Source: Candidatus Falkowiibacteriota bacterium (GTDB lineage Bacteria; Patescibacteriota; Patescibacteriia; UBA2591; JABMQE01). Taken from it: 11,178 bases of DNA. Below, one piece after another: positions 1-6,360 of the stretch. Every line of letters begins with the position of its first letter. Within the stretch, counting starts at the first letter, position 1. Location: positions 1 to 11,178 of the forward strand of contig JABMQE010000115.1 of assembly GCA_013203415.1 (NCBI GenBank). Direction: 5' to 3'. The notes below the pieces were generated by a model. That model had not been told where the DNA came from. It was given only the letters and a program-made list of their open reading frames with translations, and did no database searches. A program made the translations under genes and the position numbers.

Positions 1-1517
1 ATCATTGATTCGTTCATCCCGTTTATCCCAATCGTATTAAAATGATTTTTCCAATAAGTTCCAAATCTTTTGTTAACCCCTTCTAAATACACCCGGCAAT
101 AAGGATATAATCCTTCATCGGTAAAACTATCCAGCATCTTTCTTTTTACTTCCAAGCTCTGCCGGCCCAAACGCATTAATTTATCCAATCTTTCAAAATA
201 ATCCTTTTTATCTTTTGCCAAATGCCCAATCCGCGACATATTAATTGTAACCACCCCAATCGAGCCGGTTAAAGGATTAGCCCCAAAAAGTCCGCCCCCC
301 CGTTTTCTTAACTCCCGATTATCCAAACGCAAACGGCAGCACATGCTTCTTGTATCATCCGGATCCATATCACTGTTAACAAAGTTAGAAAAATAAGGCG
401 TCCCGTACTTTGCTGTCATCTCGAAAATCTTATCCGTTACTTCGCTCTCCCAATCAAAATTCTTGGTAATATTATAAGTTGGAATCGGAAAGGTAAACAC
501 CCGGCCGCTCGCATCTCCTTCCATCATCACATCTGCAAAAACTTTATTAAATAAATCCATCTCTTCTTGGAATTCTCCATATTTCTCACTTCTAGGCTGG
601 CCTCCAATAATCACCGCGTCATCTTTTATAATCTTTGGCACCTTAAGATCAAGTGTCACATTAGTAAAAGGTGTTTGAAATCCTACTCGCGTCGGCACAT
701 TCATATTAAACAAAAACTCCTGCATCGACTGCTTCACTTGCTTGTAATCAAGATTATCATAACGGATAAAAGGCGCTAAATAAGTGTCAAAATTAGAAAA
801 AGCCACTGCTCCGGCAATCTCTCCCTGCACCGTATAAAAGAAATTAACTATTTGCCCCATAGCCGTCCTAAGATGTTTCGGCGGCTTACATTGAATTTTC
901 CCGCTTACTCCGCCAAAACCCTGCATCATCAAATCTTTTAGATCCCAGCCCGTACAATAAGGCGCCAACATATATAAATCATGGATATGAAGCTCTCCAT
1001 TATTATGAGCATCCCGCACCTCTGGCGAATAAATCTTATTTAACCAATAGTGTTTAGAAACCGCACTTGCCACGTGGTTATTTAAACCTTGCAAAGAAAA
1101 GCTCATATTCGCATTTTCCTTAACCAACCAGTCCGTCTGCGCCAAATATCCCTCCATAACCTTATCCGAATCTACAAACGCTTGATACTCTCTAATCTGC
1201 TTGTGCTGTTCCCTATAAAGAATATAAGCCCGCACTGTTGCTGTTAAACTCTCATCTACCAAAACTTCTTCTACCAAATCCTGCACTTCCTCCACTGCCG
1301 GAATTGTCCGCTCGTGGAATTTCTTGCCCAATTTATTCGCTACCTTGCCCGAAAGCTTGTTTGCCCGCTTCTTATCTCCCTTATCAGTCGCTTCCAAAGC
1401 CTTAAGAATCGCTTCTGTAATTTTTTCCTGATCAAAATCAACAATCCTCCCGTCGCGTTTACAAATCTTCGTAACTTTCTTCTTTTCTCTGCCTGGTATT
1501 GGTAATGGTATACCCAT
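1..1517 (-). CDS. nrdD: Anaerobic (class III) ribonucleoside-triphosphate reductase, C-terminus cut by window edge
   Basis: This frame is open without a stop from the ATG at 1515-1517 to the left edge: 505 codons plus two bases. Class III NrdD reduces NTPs to dNTPs by glycyl-radical chemistry and supplies DNA precursors without oxygen. An ATP-cone occupies about residues 15-105 (KICKRDGRIVDFD start) and is the allosteric regulatory domain of the family. The catalytic barrel follows, with HIHDLY at 177-182, then APYCTGWDL, whose C188 fits the conserved thiyl-radical cysteine. Further family landmarks are SNFDTYLAPF, NMNVPTRVGFQTPFTN, and MCCRLRLD with C393-C394. The glycyl-radical site and the Zn-binding cysteines belong to the missing C-terminus, so they cannot be checked, and no nrdG activase is visible. 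The start is supported by a strong Shine-Dalgarno (1527-1532). The gene is the last in the window and is separated from ftsZ by a terminator, so it probably has its own promoter. Confidence 0.95.
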   Translation of the reverse strand, partial: MGIPLPIPGREKKKVTKICKRDGRIVDFDQEKITEAILKALEATDKGDKKRANKLSGKVANKLGKKFHERTIPAVEEVQDLVEEVLVDESLTATVRAYILYREQHKQIREYQAFVDSDKVMEGYLAQTDWLVKENANMSFSLQGLNNHVASAVSKHYWLNKIYSPEVRDAHNNGELHIHDLYMLAPYCTGWDLKDLMMQGFGGVSGKIQCKPPKHLRTAMGQIVNFFYTVQGEIAGAVAFSNFDTYLAPFIRYDNLDYKQVKQSMQEFLFNMNVPTRVGFQTPFTNVTLDLKVPKIIKDDAVIIGGQPRSEKYGEFQEEMDLFNKVFADVMMEGDASGRVFTFPIPTYNITKNFDWESEVTDKIFEMTAKYGTPYFSNFVNSDMDPDDTRSMCCRLRLDNRELRKRGGGLFGANPLTGSIGVVTINMSRIGHLAKDKKDYFERLDKLMRLGRQSLEVKRKMLDSFTDEGLYPYCRVYLEGVNKRFGTYWKNHFNTIGINGMNESM

Positions 1518-1526
1518 TATTTTTAT

Positions 1527-1532
1527 ACCTCC
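1527..1532 (-). promoter_or_regulatory. Ribosome binding site of nrdD
   Basis: Read on the minus strand this is GGAGGT, nine bases ahead of the ATG at 1517. It is the best Shine-Dalgarno in the window and fixes the nrdD start. Most other genes here lack one. Confidence 0.85.
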
Positions 1533-1533
1533 A

Positions 1534-1560
1534 TTTTTAGCAAATTTAACTTGCTAAAAA
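1534..1560 (-). repeat. Perfect 10-bp inverted repeat just ahead of nrdD
   Basis: TTTTTAGCAA (1534-1543) and TTGCTAAAAA (1551-1560) are exact reverse complements around a 7-nt loop (ATTTAAC). The repeat ends one base before the GGAGGT ribosome-binding site. In RNA it would form an AU-rich hairpin beside the Shine-Dalgarno. In DNA it could be an operator just downstream of the TATAAT at 1566-1571. It is not a good terminator because it lies immediately in front of the gene and is AU-rich. It does not look like the usual NrdR box. Confidence 0.6.
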
Positions 1561-1565
1561 ATTAA

Positions 1566-1571
1566 ATTATA
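1566..1571 (-). promoter_or_regulatory. nrdD: Candidate proximal -10 box for nrdD
   Basis: An exact TATAAT occurs on the minus strand. It would start transcription near 1559, about 40 nt ahead of the ATG. There is no good -35 at 16-18 nt; the candidate hexamers are only TGTCTA or GTCTAA. The -35 position falls within the 1586-1619 inverted repeat. In such AT-rich DNA a lone TATAAT is weak evidence. Confidence 0.35.
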
Positions 1572-1585
1572 TTTTAGAGCAAAAA

Positions 1586-1619
1586 ATATTAGACACACTA
1601 AAAAATACATGTCTAATAT
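1586..1619 (-). repeat. Perfect 10-bp inverted repeat, possible operator
   Basis: ATATTAGACA (1586-1595) and TGTCTAATAT (1610-1619) are exact reverse complements separated by 14 nt. Centre-to-centre spacing of the arms is 24 nt, about two helical turns plus a few bases, which could suit a dimeric repressor. The inner arm overlaps the -35 position of the proximal nrdD -10 box. The function is inferred only from position and symmetry. Confidence 0.5.
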
Positions 1620-1754
1620 CTTTATCTTCGAAAAACAAAAACCCCATACTATTCTCTACAACTCCCATTCCCTCCAGAAAGGATTGCAAAATTTTTTAAT
1701 GAGAATCATCCGGGGAAATTTTTATTTTTGTCTTTTTTATTTTTTGGTATGTTC

Positions 1755-1763
1755 AGTATATCA
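1755..1763 (-). promoter_or_regulatory. nrdD: Extended -10 promoter upstream of nrdD
   Basis: The minus strand reads TGATATACT: a TATACT -10 hexamer with the TGn extension in the correct register. No TTGACA-like -35 lies 16-18 nt upstream, which is usual for extended -10 promoters. Initiation would fall near 1748 and leave a leader of about 230 nt before nrdD. I did not recognise any known riboswitch in that leader, though a GU-rich stem of about ten pairs is possible between roughly 1710 and 1665. Confidence 0.45.
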
Positions 1764-1782
1764 CAACCCATCAAGTAAGTCC

Positions 1783-1791
1783 TGTGGATAA
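1783..1791 (-). promoter_or_regulatory. DnaA box (exact TTATCCACA)
   Basis: The minus strand carries TTATCCACA, an exact match to the high-affinity DnaA box. It sits about 23 bp upstream of the extended -10 promoter of nrdD. DnaA is known to regulate ribonucleotide reductase transcription in E. coli (nrdAB), so control of nrdD is plausible. It is a single box, so this is not evidence of a replication origin. Confidence 0.55.
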
Positions 1792-1800
1792 CTCTCTTTT

Positions 1801-1865
1801 ACGATACACAATACACATATCACGAGCCACAAAAAATGAATCGTGATACGTGTATCGTGTATCGT
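1801..1865 (-). repeat. Long intergenic hairpin, 25-bp stem with heptamer repeats
   Basis: The arms 1801-1825 and 1841-1865 match as reverse complements at 23 of 25 positions around a 15-nt loop. Both mismatches become G-U pairs in RNA transcribed from the minus strand, but A-C mismatches on the plus strand. The right arm contains GTGTATC twice in tandem (1850-1863), so the stem has a 7-nt period. It lies just past the ftsZ terminator. No U-tract follows the stem, so it is not itself an intrinsic terminator. It may be a REP/MITE-like dispersed element or a structured RNA. Confidence 0.6.
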
Positions 1866-1899
1866 GAAAATAAAATAGACCGCGCTTACTGCGGTCTAT
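1866..1899 (-). terminator. Rho-independent terminator of ftsZ
   Basis: A perfect 9-bp GC-rich stem (1875-1883 with 1891-1899, loop of 7) is followed on the minus strand by TTTATTTTC. It begins 22 nt past the ftsZ stop codon. This is the clearest terminator in the window and closes the division-gene unit ahead of nrdD. Confidence 0.85.
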
Positions 1900-1920
1900 C
1901 ACAAAATATTATAAATTAAA

Positions 1921-3129
1921 TCATCCCATTTTTTTTCGTATAAACGCCGGAATATCAAGCTTTTTTTCTTTATCGTCTTTTTCTTCTTCCTTATTTTCCT
2001 CTTGGAACAAATCCCCTTCCTTGTCTTCCTCCGGCAAAATCTCTTCGTCCTCATCTAATTCTAATGTCTCTTTAACTTTTCTCTTAAGGCCATCTTCTTC
2101 CTTTTTATCCTTTTGTTCAAAAAAATGTAATTTATCTGCCGGAATCTCTTCCTCTTCCCGTGTCACCCTTGCCACTCCTCCTGCAAAGCCAGTCGCCACT
2201 ACCGTTATCTTAACCTCGTCTTTTAAGGAGTCATCTATATTAGCCCCAAAAATAATTTTGGCCTCGTTATCAGCCATCTCGGTAATCACCTTAGCGGCCT
2301 CGCTCACTTCGTGCATTCCTAAACTCTTATCTCCAGTTACTGTAAATAAAATTCCCTGCGCTCCCTCTATTGATAATTCTAAAAGCGGGCTATCGATCGC
2401 CATCTTGGCCGCCTCGGTTGCTCTGTTATCGCCGCTCGCCTGGCCAATTCCCATCAATGACGAACCCGCATCTTTCATTACCGCTTTTACATCAGCAAAA
2501 TCAACATTAATCAAGCCCGGAATTGTGATTACTTCCGAAATGCCCTGAACCCCCTGCTTTAGAACCTCGTCCACCACTCCAAAAGCATCCAAAAGGGTAG
2601 TTTTTTTATCTACAATTTGTAAAATTCTGTCATTGGGAATTGTAATAATCGTATCTACTTTATCTTCTAATTCTTCCAACCCCCTCTCCGCAATTTCCAT
2701 TCTCTGCAAACCCTCAAAACTAAACGGCTTGGTAATCACTGCCACTGTTAATGCTCCAACATCCCTCGCCACATCAGCAATCAAAGGCGCTGCTCCAGTC
2801 CCTGTCCCTCCGCCTAAACCGCAGGTAATAAAAATCATATCACTGTCGCGTAAAGCATCGTGAATCTCATTTTGGGATTCTTCGGCGCTTTTCCGGCCGA
2901 TACCCGGATTCATCCCTGCTCCCAAACCCTTGGTTGTATTTTTTCCGATATGAAGTTTTTTGCCTGCCTCTGAATGGTGCAATGCCTGCGCATCCGTATT
3001 AATCGCCATAAAATCAACCCCTCGGATTTTATCTCTAATCATCCGATTGATTGCCGCATTGCCGCTTCCTCCAATCCCCACCACTCTTATTTTAGCAAAT
3101 GTCTCAATATCCGGTTTAACTTCGGGCAT
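1921..3129 (-). CDS. ftsZ: Cell division protein FtsZ
   Basis: FtsZ is the tubulin-like GTPase that polymerises into the cytokinetic ring. The 402-residue protein is complete. The N-terminal nucleotide fold opens with VVGIGGSGNAAINRM (16-30), the tubulin signature GGGTGTGAAP lies at 106-115, and the catalytic T7 loop NVDFADVK is at 208-215. The globular core ends near residue 325. A highly charged Glu/Lys/Asp linker of about 65 residues follows, then the C-terminal peptide LDIPAFIRKKMG (391-402), the segment that normally binds FtsA. Length is typical for the family. The stop is TGA, which argues against UGA recoding. The ATG start has only a weak AGG about ten bases upstream. The gene follows the 211-residue lipoprotein gene across a 119-bp gap with two palindromic repeats, and an intrinsic terminator lies just downstream. 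Confidence 0.98.
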   Translation of the reverse strand: MPEVKPDIETFAKIRVVGIGGSGNAAINRMIRDKIRGVDFMAINTDAQALHHSEAGKKLHIGKNTTKGLGAGMNPGIGRKSAEESQNEIHDALRDSDMIFITCGLGGGTGTGAAPLIADVARDVGALTVAVITKPFSFEGLQRMEIAERGLEELEDKVDTIITIPNDRILQIVDKKTTLLDAFGVVDEVLKQGVQGISEVITIPGLINVDFADVKAVMKDAGSSLMGIGQASGDNRATEAAKMAIDSPLLELSIEGAQGILFTVTGDKSLGMHEVSEAAKVITEMADNEAKIIFGANIDDSLKDEVKITVVATGFAGGVARVTREEEEIPADKLHFFEQKDKKEEDGLKRKVKETLELDEDEEILPEEDKEGDLFQEENKEEEKDDKEKKLDIPAFIRKKMG

Positions 3130-3144
3130 AACGTCGTTTACCTG

Positions 3145-3176
3145 CCCACCGAAGCTCCACTAGGAGCGTAGGTGGG
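3145..3176. repeat. GC-rich palindromic repeat upstream of ftsZ
   Basis: The arms CCCACCGAAGCTCC (3145-3158) and GGAGCGTAGGTGGG (3163-3176) pair at 12 of 14 positions around a 4-nt loop. The layout (GC outer stem, two mismatches, inner stem, short loop) is the same as in the elements at 3213-3248 and 4563-4600. This suggests one dispersed family. It sits in the ftsZ leader, 16 bp from the ATG. Confidence 0.7.
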
Positions 3177-3212
3177 TTTATTTATTAATTTATTGGTTTA
3201 TTGATTTATTTA

Positions 3213-3248
3213 CCTCGCCGTAGTCCAGCTTAGCTGGACGAAGGCGGG
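3213..3248. repeat. GC-rich palindromic repeat abutting a lipoprotein stop codon
   Basis: The inner stem GTCCAGC (3223-3229) pairs with GCTGGAC (3233-3239), and the outer CGCC (3216-3219) pairs with GGCG (3243-3246). Two mismatches separate the stems, as in the element at 3145-3176. The repeat touches the stop codon of the 211-residue lipoprotein gene. No U-tract follows on the minus strand, so it could stabilise the mRNA end or be a mobile remnant, but is not a typical intrinsic terminator. The AT-rich spacer to the next element repeats TTTATT-like units. Confidence 0.7.
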
Positions 3249-3884
3249 TTATTCAGTGAACTTAAAACCTCTCGCAAACACATCGAAAGTTTCGATGATC
3301 TGTTGAGGGCTTTCACCCTTAACAGCTAAACTAAGATAATATAAATCTTTATCTTTCAAATAAGAAAACAAAACTTCAGTATCGGTAACTTCAATGATCG
3401 TTTCGTTCTCAGGATCCCCCTCAAAAATAACCTCACCCTTCTTAAGTTGTCTCATTACTCTATAAGAAGGTACATCATTTATCGTCAAATATTCTTCATT
3501 TATTAAAGGCATAGCCATTCTGCCCGCTTCCAGCTTCAAGGCCTCTTCTTGAGTAGCATCCTCCGACACTATATTCTCGCTTAATGATAATTCGACTCTA
3601 AAACTTTCCTCTTCATCTGTAAAATATACAACCCCTGTTTTCGTCCGACCACGTAACCAACCTCCTGGATTATCTAACTCAACCCCCAACTCCTCATTCC
3701 GATACGTCTGCCAATCACCAGTCTCATCACCTTCATCACCATCATCAACCGGCTCGGAACCATCATCAGTCACTCCCGGCTCACCATCTCCGTCATCCGT
3801 CGTCTGTCCTCCGTCATCCGATAATCCACAGCCGGCTAAAACAAAAACACTTATTAAAACTGTCAGAAAAAATAATTTTTTCAT
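3249..3884 (-). CDS. Lipoprotein with Asp/Gly linker and PsbP-like module
   Basis: No specific function is recognised. The 211-residue protein begins with a lipoprotein signal peptide, MKK plus a hydrophobic run and the lipobox LAGC, so processing should leave lipidated Cys19. Residues 20-57 form a low-complexity Asp/Gly/Thr linker. From DWQTYRNEELG (57-67) to the end lies one module: N-P-G-G-W turn near 72-76, alternating beta strands, and the closing GFKFTE. The same pattern recurs in three other proteins here, and the general look is that of PsbP-like/Mog1-fold domains; that fold call is inference. The gene follows its paralogue at 3907-4446 by 22 bp, so the two are probably co-transcribed. 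The pair sits between ftsA and ftsZ. The ATG has no Shine-Dalgarno but an A-rich lead (ACTAAAACAAA). Confidence 0.85.
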   Translation of the reverse strand: MKKLFFLTVLISVFVLAGCGLSDDGGQTTDDGDGEPGVTDDGSEPVDDGDEGDETGDWQTYRNEELGVELDNPGGWLRGRTKTGVVYFTDEEESFRVELSLSENIVSEDATQEEALKLEAGRMAMPLINEEYLTINDVPSYRVMRQLKKGEVIFEGDPENETIIEVTDTEVLFSYLKDKDLYYLSLAVKGESPQQIIETFDVFARGFKFTE

Positions 3885-3906
3885 TTTGTTTTAGTTAGTA
3901 TTTATG

Positions 3907-4446
3907 TTATTCAACAAATTCAAAACTTGCGATAATTCCCTCTGCATCCTGCCTTGCTTCTTCGGCGCTTAAATCACGATAACTTAACGGTTCTTGCGCA
4001 AAACCATAAACCGCAACAACTTCACCATTCTCCTCTATCAAAGTTGGGTGGGGTTGATCCAAACTTATCTCCATAGCCCAACTAGCCGAACTATAAATAC
4101 TGATTGCAAAAACACTTCCATTCTCTCCATCCTCGAGTGGTAAATCAAAATAAAATATTTTCACATCATCATAACTAGTCTTACTTTCCTCCTTAACCTC
4201 ATAACCTTCCCAAGTTTCTGGAATAGCTACCTTAAAACCATACTCTTCATTCTGATAAACCTGCCCTTCTGTCACTCCATCACCATCCCCATCACCATCA
4301 CCATCACCATCACCAACCGGCTCGCCATCTCCATCAGCCACCCCTGGCTCACCATCACCCCCGTCAACCGGAGTATCATCTTTTGTCCCGCATCCAGCCA
4401 AAATTAAAACACCAATTAAAAGTGTTAAAAAAATAAACTTCTTCAT
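3907..4446 (-). CDS. Lipoprotein with (GD)n linker and PsbP-like module, paralogue of its neighbour
   Basis: The 179-residue protein has a signal peptide with lipobox LAGC (lipidated Cys19 expected). A pure Gly/Asp stretch at about 46-57 comes from a hexanucleotide repeat, and a module runs from VYQNEEYGF (63-71) through IPETWEGY to the terminal SFEFVE. The signal peptides of this protein and the 211-residue neighbour are nearly the same, and both linkers share DGEPGV-x-D-x-G-x-EPV, so the two are tandem paralogues. The module is closest to the second module of the 592-residue protein (YQNEQYGF, PLLWEGYD). No enzyme residues stand out; a surface or binding role is inferred. It starts 198 bp after ftsA without a Shine-Dalgarno. 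A possible promoter, TTCACT-17-TAATAT, lies about 35-70 bp upstream. Confidence 0.85.
   Translation of the reverse strand: MKKFIFLTLLIGVLILAGCGTKDDTPVDGGDGEPGVADGDGEPVGDGDGDGDGDGDGVTEGQVYQNEEYGFKVAIPETWEGYEVKEESKTSYDDVKIFYFDLPLEDGENGSVFAISIYSSASWAMEISLDQPHPTLIEENGEVVAVYGFAQEPLSYRDLSAEEARQDAEGIIASFEFVE
4277..4312. repeat. Hexanucleotide tandem repeat encoding Gly-Asp
   Basis: Six CCATCA units lie head to tail, five exact and one CCATCC. They encode the (Gly-Asp)n linker of the 179-residue lipoprotein. The unit is a multiple of three, so slippage would change linker length without a frameshift. Confidence 0.85.
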
Positions 4447-4456
4447 AGTTTTTGTA

Positions 4457-4469
4457 ATTAATATTTAGT
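4457..4469 (-). promoter_or_regulatory. Start-proximal motif ACTAAATATTAAT ahead of a lipoprotein gene
   Basis: Exact copy of the 13-mer at 10204-10216, ten bases ahead of the ATG at 4446. The motif is AT-rich, so a chance match is possible, but both copies precede members of the same protein family at the same distance. Confidence 0.4.
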
Positions 4470-4562
4470 CCTCCATCTTATATTATTATTAAATCTTTAG
4501 CAAGTGAATAAACTGTGAACTTGCTATTCTCCGTATTTGCGGCATTCGCATTCATTCGCCTG

Positions 4563-4600
4563 CCCGCCATCGAGTTCGCTCGAAAGCGAAGTCGGGCGGG
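4563..4600. repeat. GC-rich palindromic repeat between ftsA and the lipoprotein pair
   Basis: The outer CCCGCC (4563-4568) pairs with GGCGGG (4595-4600) and the inner TTCGCT (4575-4580) with AGCGAA (4585-4590), with an asymmetric interior loop. It has the same architecture as the elements at 3145-3176 and 3213-3248. Together they bracket the two lipoprotein genes. In transcripts running leftward it would form a strong hairpin 45 nt after the ftsA stop, but no U-tract follows. Confidence 0.7.
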
Positions 4601-4644
4601 TAAATTTGCATTTTAACTAAATGACAAATAGAAAATGGAAAAAT

Positions 4645-5874
4645 TTACGGCTTCAGCCTCTTTACCATATCCTTAACCCTCTTAAACAAACTCCCCCCAG
4701 ACAAACGTCCTCCTCCCTCAACATGCTGCAGTTGCCTGCCCCAAAGCACCAGCCCAACTGCTGTTGAAAAATCCAAATCATTAACCTTATCAATCACCGT
4801 AGAAATATTTTTAGGATAGCCAAGCGATGCCGGCAACCTAAAAACCTTTTTTGCCATATCCACCATCCCCGGCATCATCGCCCCCCCGCCGGTAAGCACC
4901 ACTCCGCTCGGCAGCTTCCCGCTTCTGTTTATATCTTTTAGAACCTCGTCCACCATCGAAAAAATCTCCTCCACTCGCGCCTCGATAACCATATATAATT
5001 CTTTTTTAGAAATACTTCCTTCTTCTTCACCATCAATTTCCGCTAAGTTAATCTCGTCTTTGGCTTTTGCGTCTTTAGAAAGAAGCATGCCATGATCCAA
5101 TTTTACCTGCTCTGCTAGCTCAATAGAAGTCCTAAGGCCGATCGCAATATCATTAGTAATATGATTTGCTCCCACCGGCAAAACTTTCGCTGTTAACACA
5201 TCCCCTTCCTCGAAAACTGCTACCGAAGTTGTCGCCCCGCCGATATTTACCACTGCCACCCCCAGCTCCTTTTGCCGTGGGCCCAAAACCGCCTCTGCTG
5301 TTGCCAAAACACCAAAAACCAAATCATCAATATCTACTCCTGTTCGATAAACACATTTAGTTAAATTTTTTATCTGCGCCGCCGGCCCTTCGATCATCTG
5401 CGCCTCCACTTCCAGCCGAACGCCGGTCATTCCTACCGGATCTTTTATCATCTCTTGGCTATCCACCTTAAAAAATCTCGGAATCACATGAATAACCTCG
5501 TAATTCGGAGGTGTTGCTACTGTCTGGGCCGCTCCCAAAGCCCTTTCCACATCATCTTCTCTAATCTCATTATCCGCTTTTGCCACCGCCACCACTCCTT
5601 GGGTTTCCTGCGATATTATATCGCTTCCCGAAATCCCTACATAAGCATGGCCTGCCGCCATGCCTGTCATTCGCTCAACCTTTTCTAAACAACCAGAAAT
5701 CGAAGACACTGCATCTTCGATGCTGCTGATCACTCCCTTGCTCACTCCTGCTGACGGGCTAAGCGCCCCCCCGATAACCTGAAACTTATCCCCTTCCCCT
5801 TCCTGAGCCATCACAACCTTAACATTGATAGAGCCAACATCTATTCCTGTTATAGTTTTTTCTTTCCTAGCCAT
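4645..5874 (-). CDS. ftsA: Cell division protein FtsA
   Basis: FtsA is the actin-like ATPase that anchors FtsZ filaments to the membrane and recruits later division proteins. The protein is complete at 409 residues, a usual length. The actin-fold motifs are in order: phosphate-1 TGIDVGSINVKV (9-20), the FtsA-specific 1C subdomain region near 85-165, phosphate-2 VVNIGGATTSVAVF (208-221), and the adenosine motif VVLTGGGAMMPG (325-336). The last 15 residues (LFKRVKDMVKRLKP) form a basic amphipathic helix like the membrane-targeting sequence of the family. The start is fixed by GGAGTG (5882-5887), and ybeY ends 51 bp upstream. ftsZ is not the next gene: two lipoprotein genes intervene, so FtsA and FtsZ may still share one long transcript. 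Confidence 0.97.
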   Translation of the reverse strand: MARKEKTITGIDVGSINVKVVMAQEGEGDKFQVIGGALSPSAGVSKGVISSIEDAVSSISGCLEKVERMTGMAAGHAYVGISGSDIISQETQGVVAVAKADNEIREDDVERALGAAQTVATPPNYEVIHVIPRFFKVDSQEMIKDPVGMTGVRLEVEAQMIEGPAAQIKNLTKCVYRTGVDIDDLVFGVLATAEAVLGPRQKELGVAVVNIGGATTSVAVFEEGDVLTAKVLPVGANHITNDIAIGLRTSIELAEQVKLDHGMLLSKDAKAKDEINLAEIDGEEEGSISKKELYMVIEARVEEIFSMVDEVLKDINRSGKLPSGVVLTGGGAMMPGMVDMAKKVFRLPASLGYPKNISTVIDKVNDLDFSTAVGLVLWGRQLQHVEGGGRLSGGSLFKRVKDMVKRLKP

Positions 5875-5881
5875 AAAAATT

Positions 5882-5887
5882 CACTCC
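5882..5887 (-). promoter_or_regulatory. Ribosome binding site of ftsA
   Basis: The minus strand reads GGAGTG about seven bases ahead of the ATG at 5874. It is one of only two clear Shine-Dalgarno sites in the window, the other being that of nrdD. Confidence 0.75.
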
Positions 5888-5896
5888 AAAATAAAA

Positions 5897-5902
5897 ATTA
5901 TA
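5897..5902 (-). promoter_or_regulatory. ftsA: Candidate -10 box for ftsA
   Basis: TATAAT on the minus strand, preceded by TGAT, lies 23-28 bp ahead of the ftsA ATG in the ybeY-ftsA gap. No convincing -35 hexamer is present, and initiation here would leave a very short leader beginning at the ribosome binding site. It may be chance in AT-rich DNA. Confidence 0.3.
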
Positions 5903-5925
5903 ATCACCTTTTTTAACTGATTATA

Positions 5926-6360
5926 TTACTTAAATAAATTTAATAATTTCTGCTCCTCGCCTTGCATTATCTTTGCTTCTCTCTCACCCTTCTCATGATC
6001 ATACCCCAATAAATGTAATATCCCATGAACCAACAAAACTATCATCTCTAGGCGCATCGAACAACCCTGCTCCCTAGATTGCCTCTTTACCTGACCGTAA
6101 CCAATAATCACTTCCCCCAAAAATTTCTCTTCTTTCTTGGGCATTACCATCTCACTGCCATCAGATTCCCTAAAACTCAAAACATCCGTGGCCTCATCTC
6201 TTTTTCTATATTTTTTATTAAGCTCCGTGATTTCTTTATCCCCCACCAAAGCAATCGAAACATCCCCTTTTTTCTTAAGTTCCCTTAAAATTCTAGCTAC
6301 CACCGACTTAACCCACCCCTGGCTCACCCCAGCTTTTACTTTATTATTAAACTCAACCAT
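5926..6360 (-). CDS. ybeY: YbeY endoribonuclease (rRNA maturation factor)
   Basis: YbeY is a zinc-dependent single-strand endoribonuclease needed for 16S rRNA 3'-end maturation and ribosome quality control. The metal-binding signature H-x3-H-x5-H reads HGILHLLGYDH, giving His112, His116 and His122 when counted from the start chosen here. Upstream family features are NKKYRKRDEATDVLSF and the strand FLGEVIIGY. The frame stays open to an ATG at 6447, but that would add 29 residues of atypical sequence and overlap the end of the preceding gene. Homologues begin at about MVEFNN, so the ATG at 6358-6360 (144 residues) was preferred. No Shine-Dalgarno is visible. It lies between the 592-residue membrane protein and ftsA, 51 bp from the latter. 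Confidence 0.93.
   Translation of the reverse strand: MVEFNNKVKAGVSQGWVKSVVARILRELKKKGDVSIALVGDKEITELNKKYRKRDEATDVLSFRESDGSEMVMPKKEEKFLGEVIIGYGQVKRQSREQGCSMRLEMIVLLVHGILHLLGYDHEKGEREAKIMQGEEQKLLNLFK

Noticed and set aside
1567..1668. A 33-codon minus-strand frame in the nrdD leader beginning ATG at about 1668, after GGAGGG
   Set aside because: The GGAGGG is only one base from the ATG, too close to be a ribosome site, and the frame ends inside the candidate -10 box. The peptide resembles nothing known. It could be a leader peptide, but support is too thin.
1609..1791. A 60-codon plus-strand open frame in the ftsZ-nrdD gap
   Set aside because: It has no ribosome site or recognisable sequence, reads through promoter-like DNA, and runs against every gene in the window.
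1783..1791. Replication origin near the DnaA box
   Set aside because: There is only one exact box, no cluster, and no dnaA or dnaN gene. A regulatory role fits better.
2021..2548. Long plus-strand frame of 175 codons opposite ftsZ
   Set aside because: It is Ser/Leu/Ile-rich shadow coding caused by ftsZ codon use; ftsZ itself is beyond doubt.
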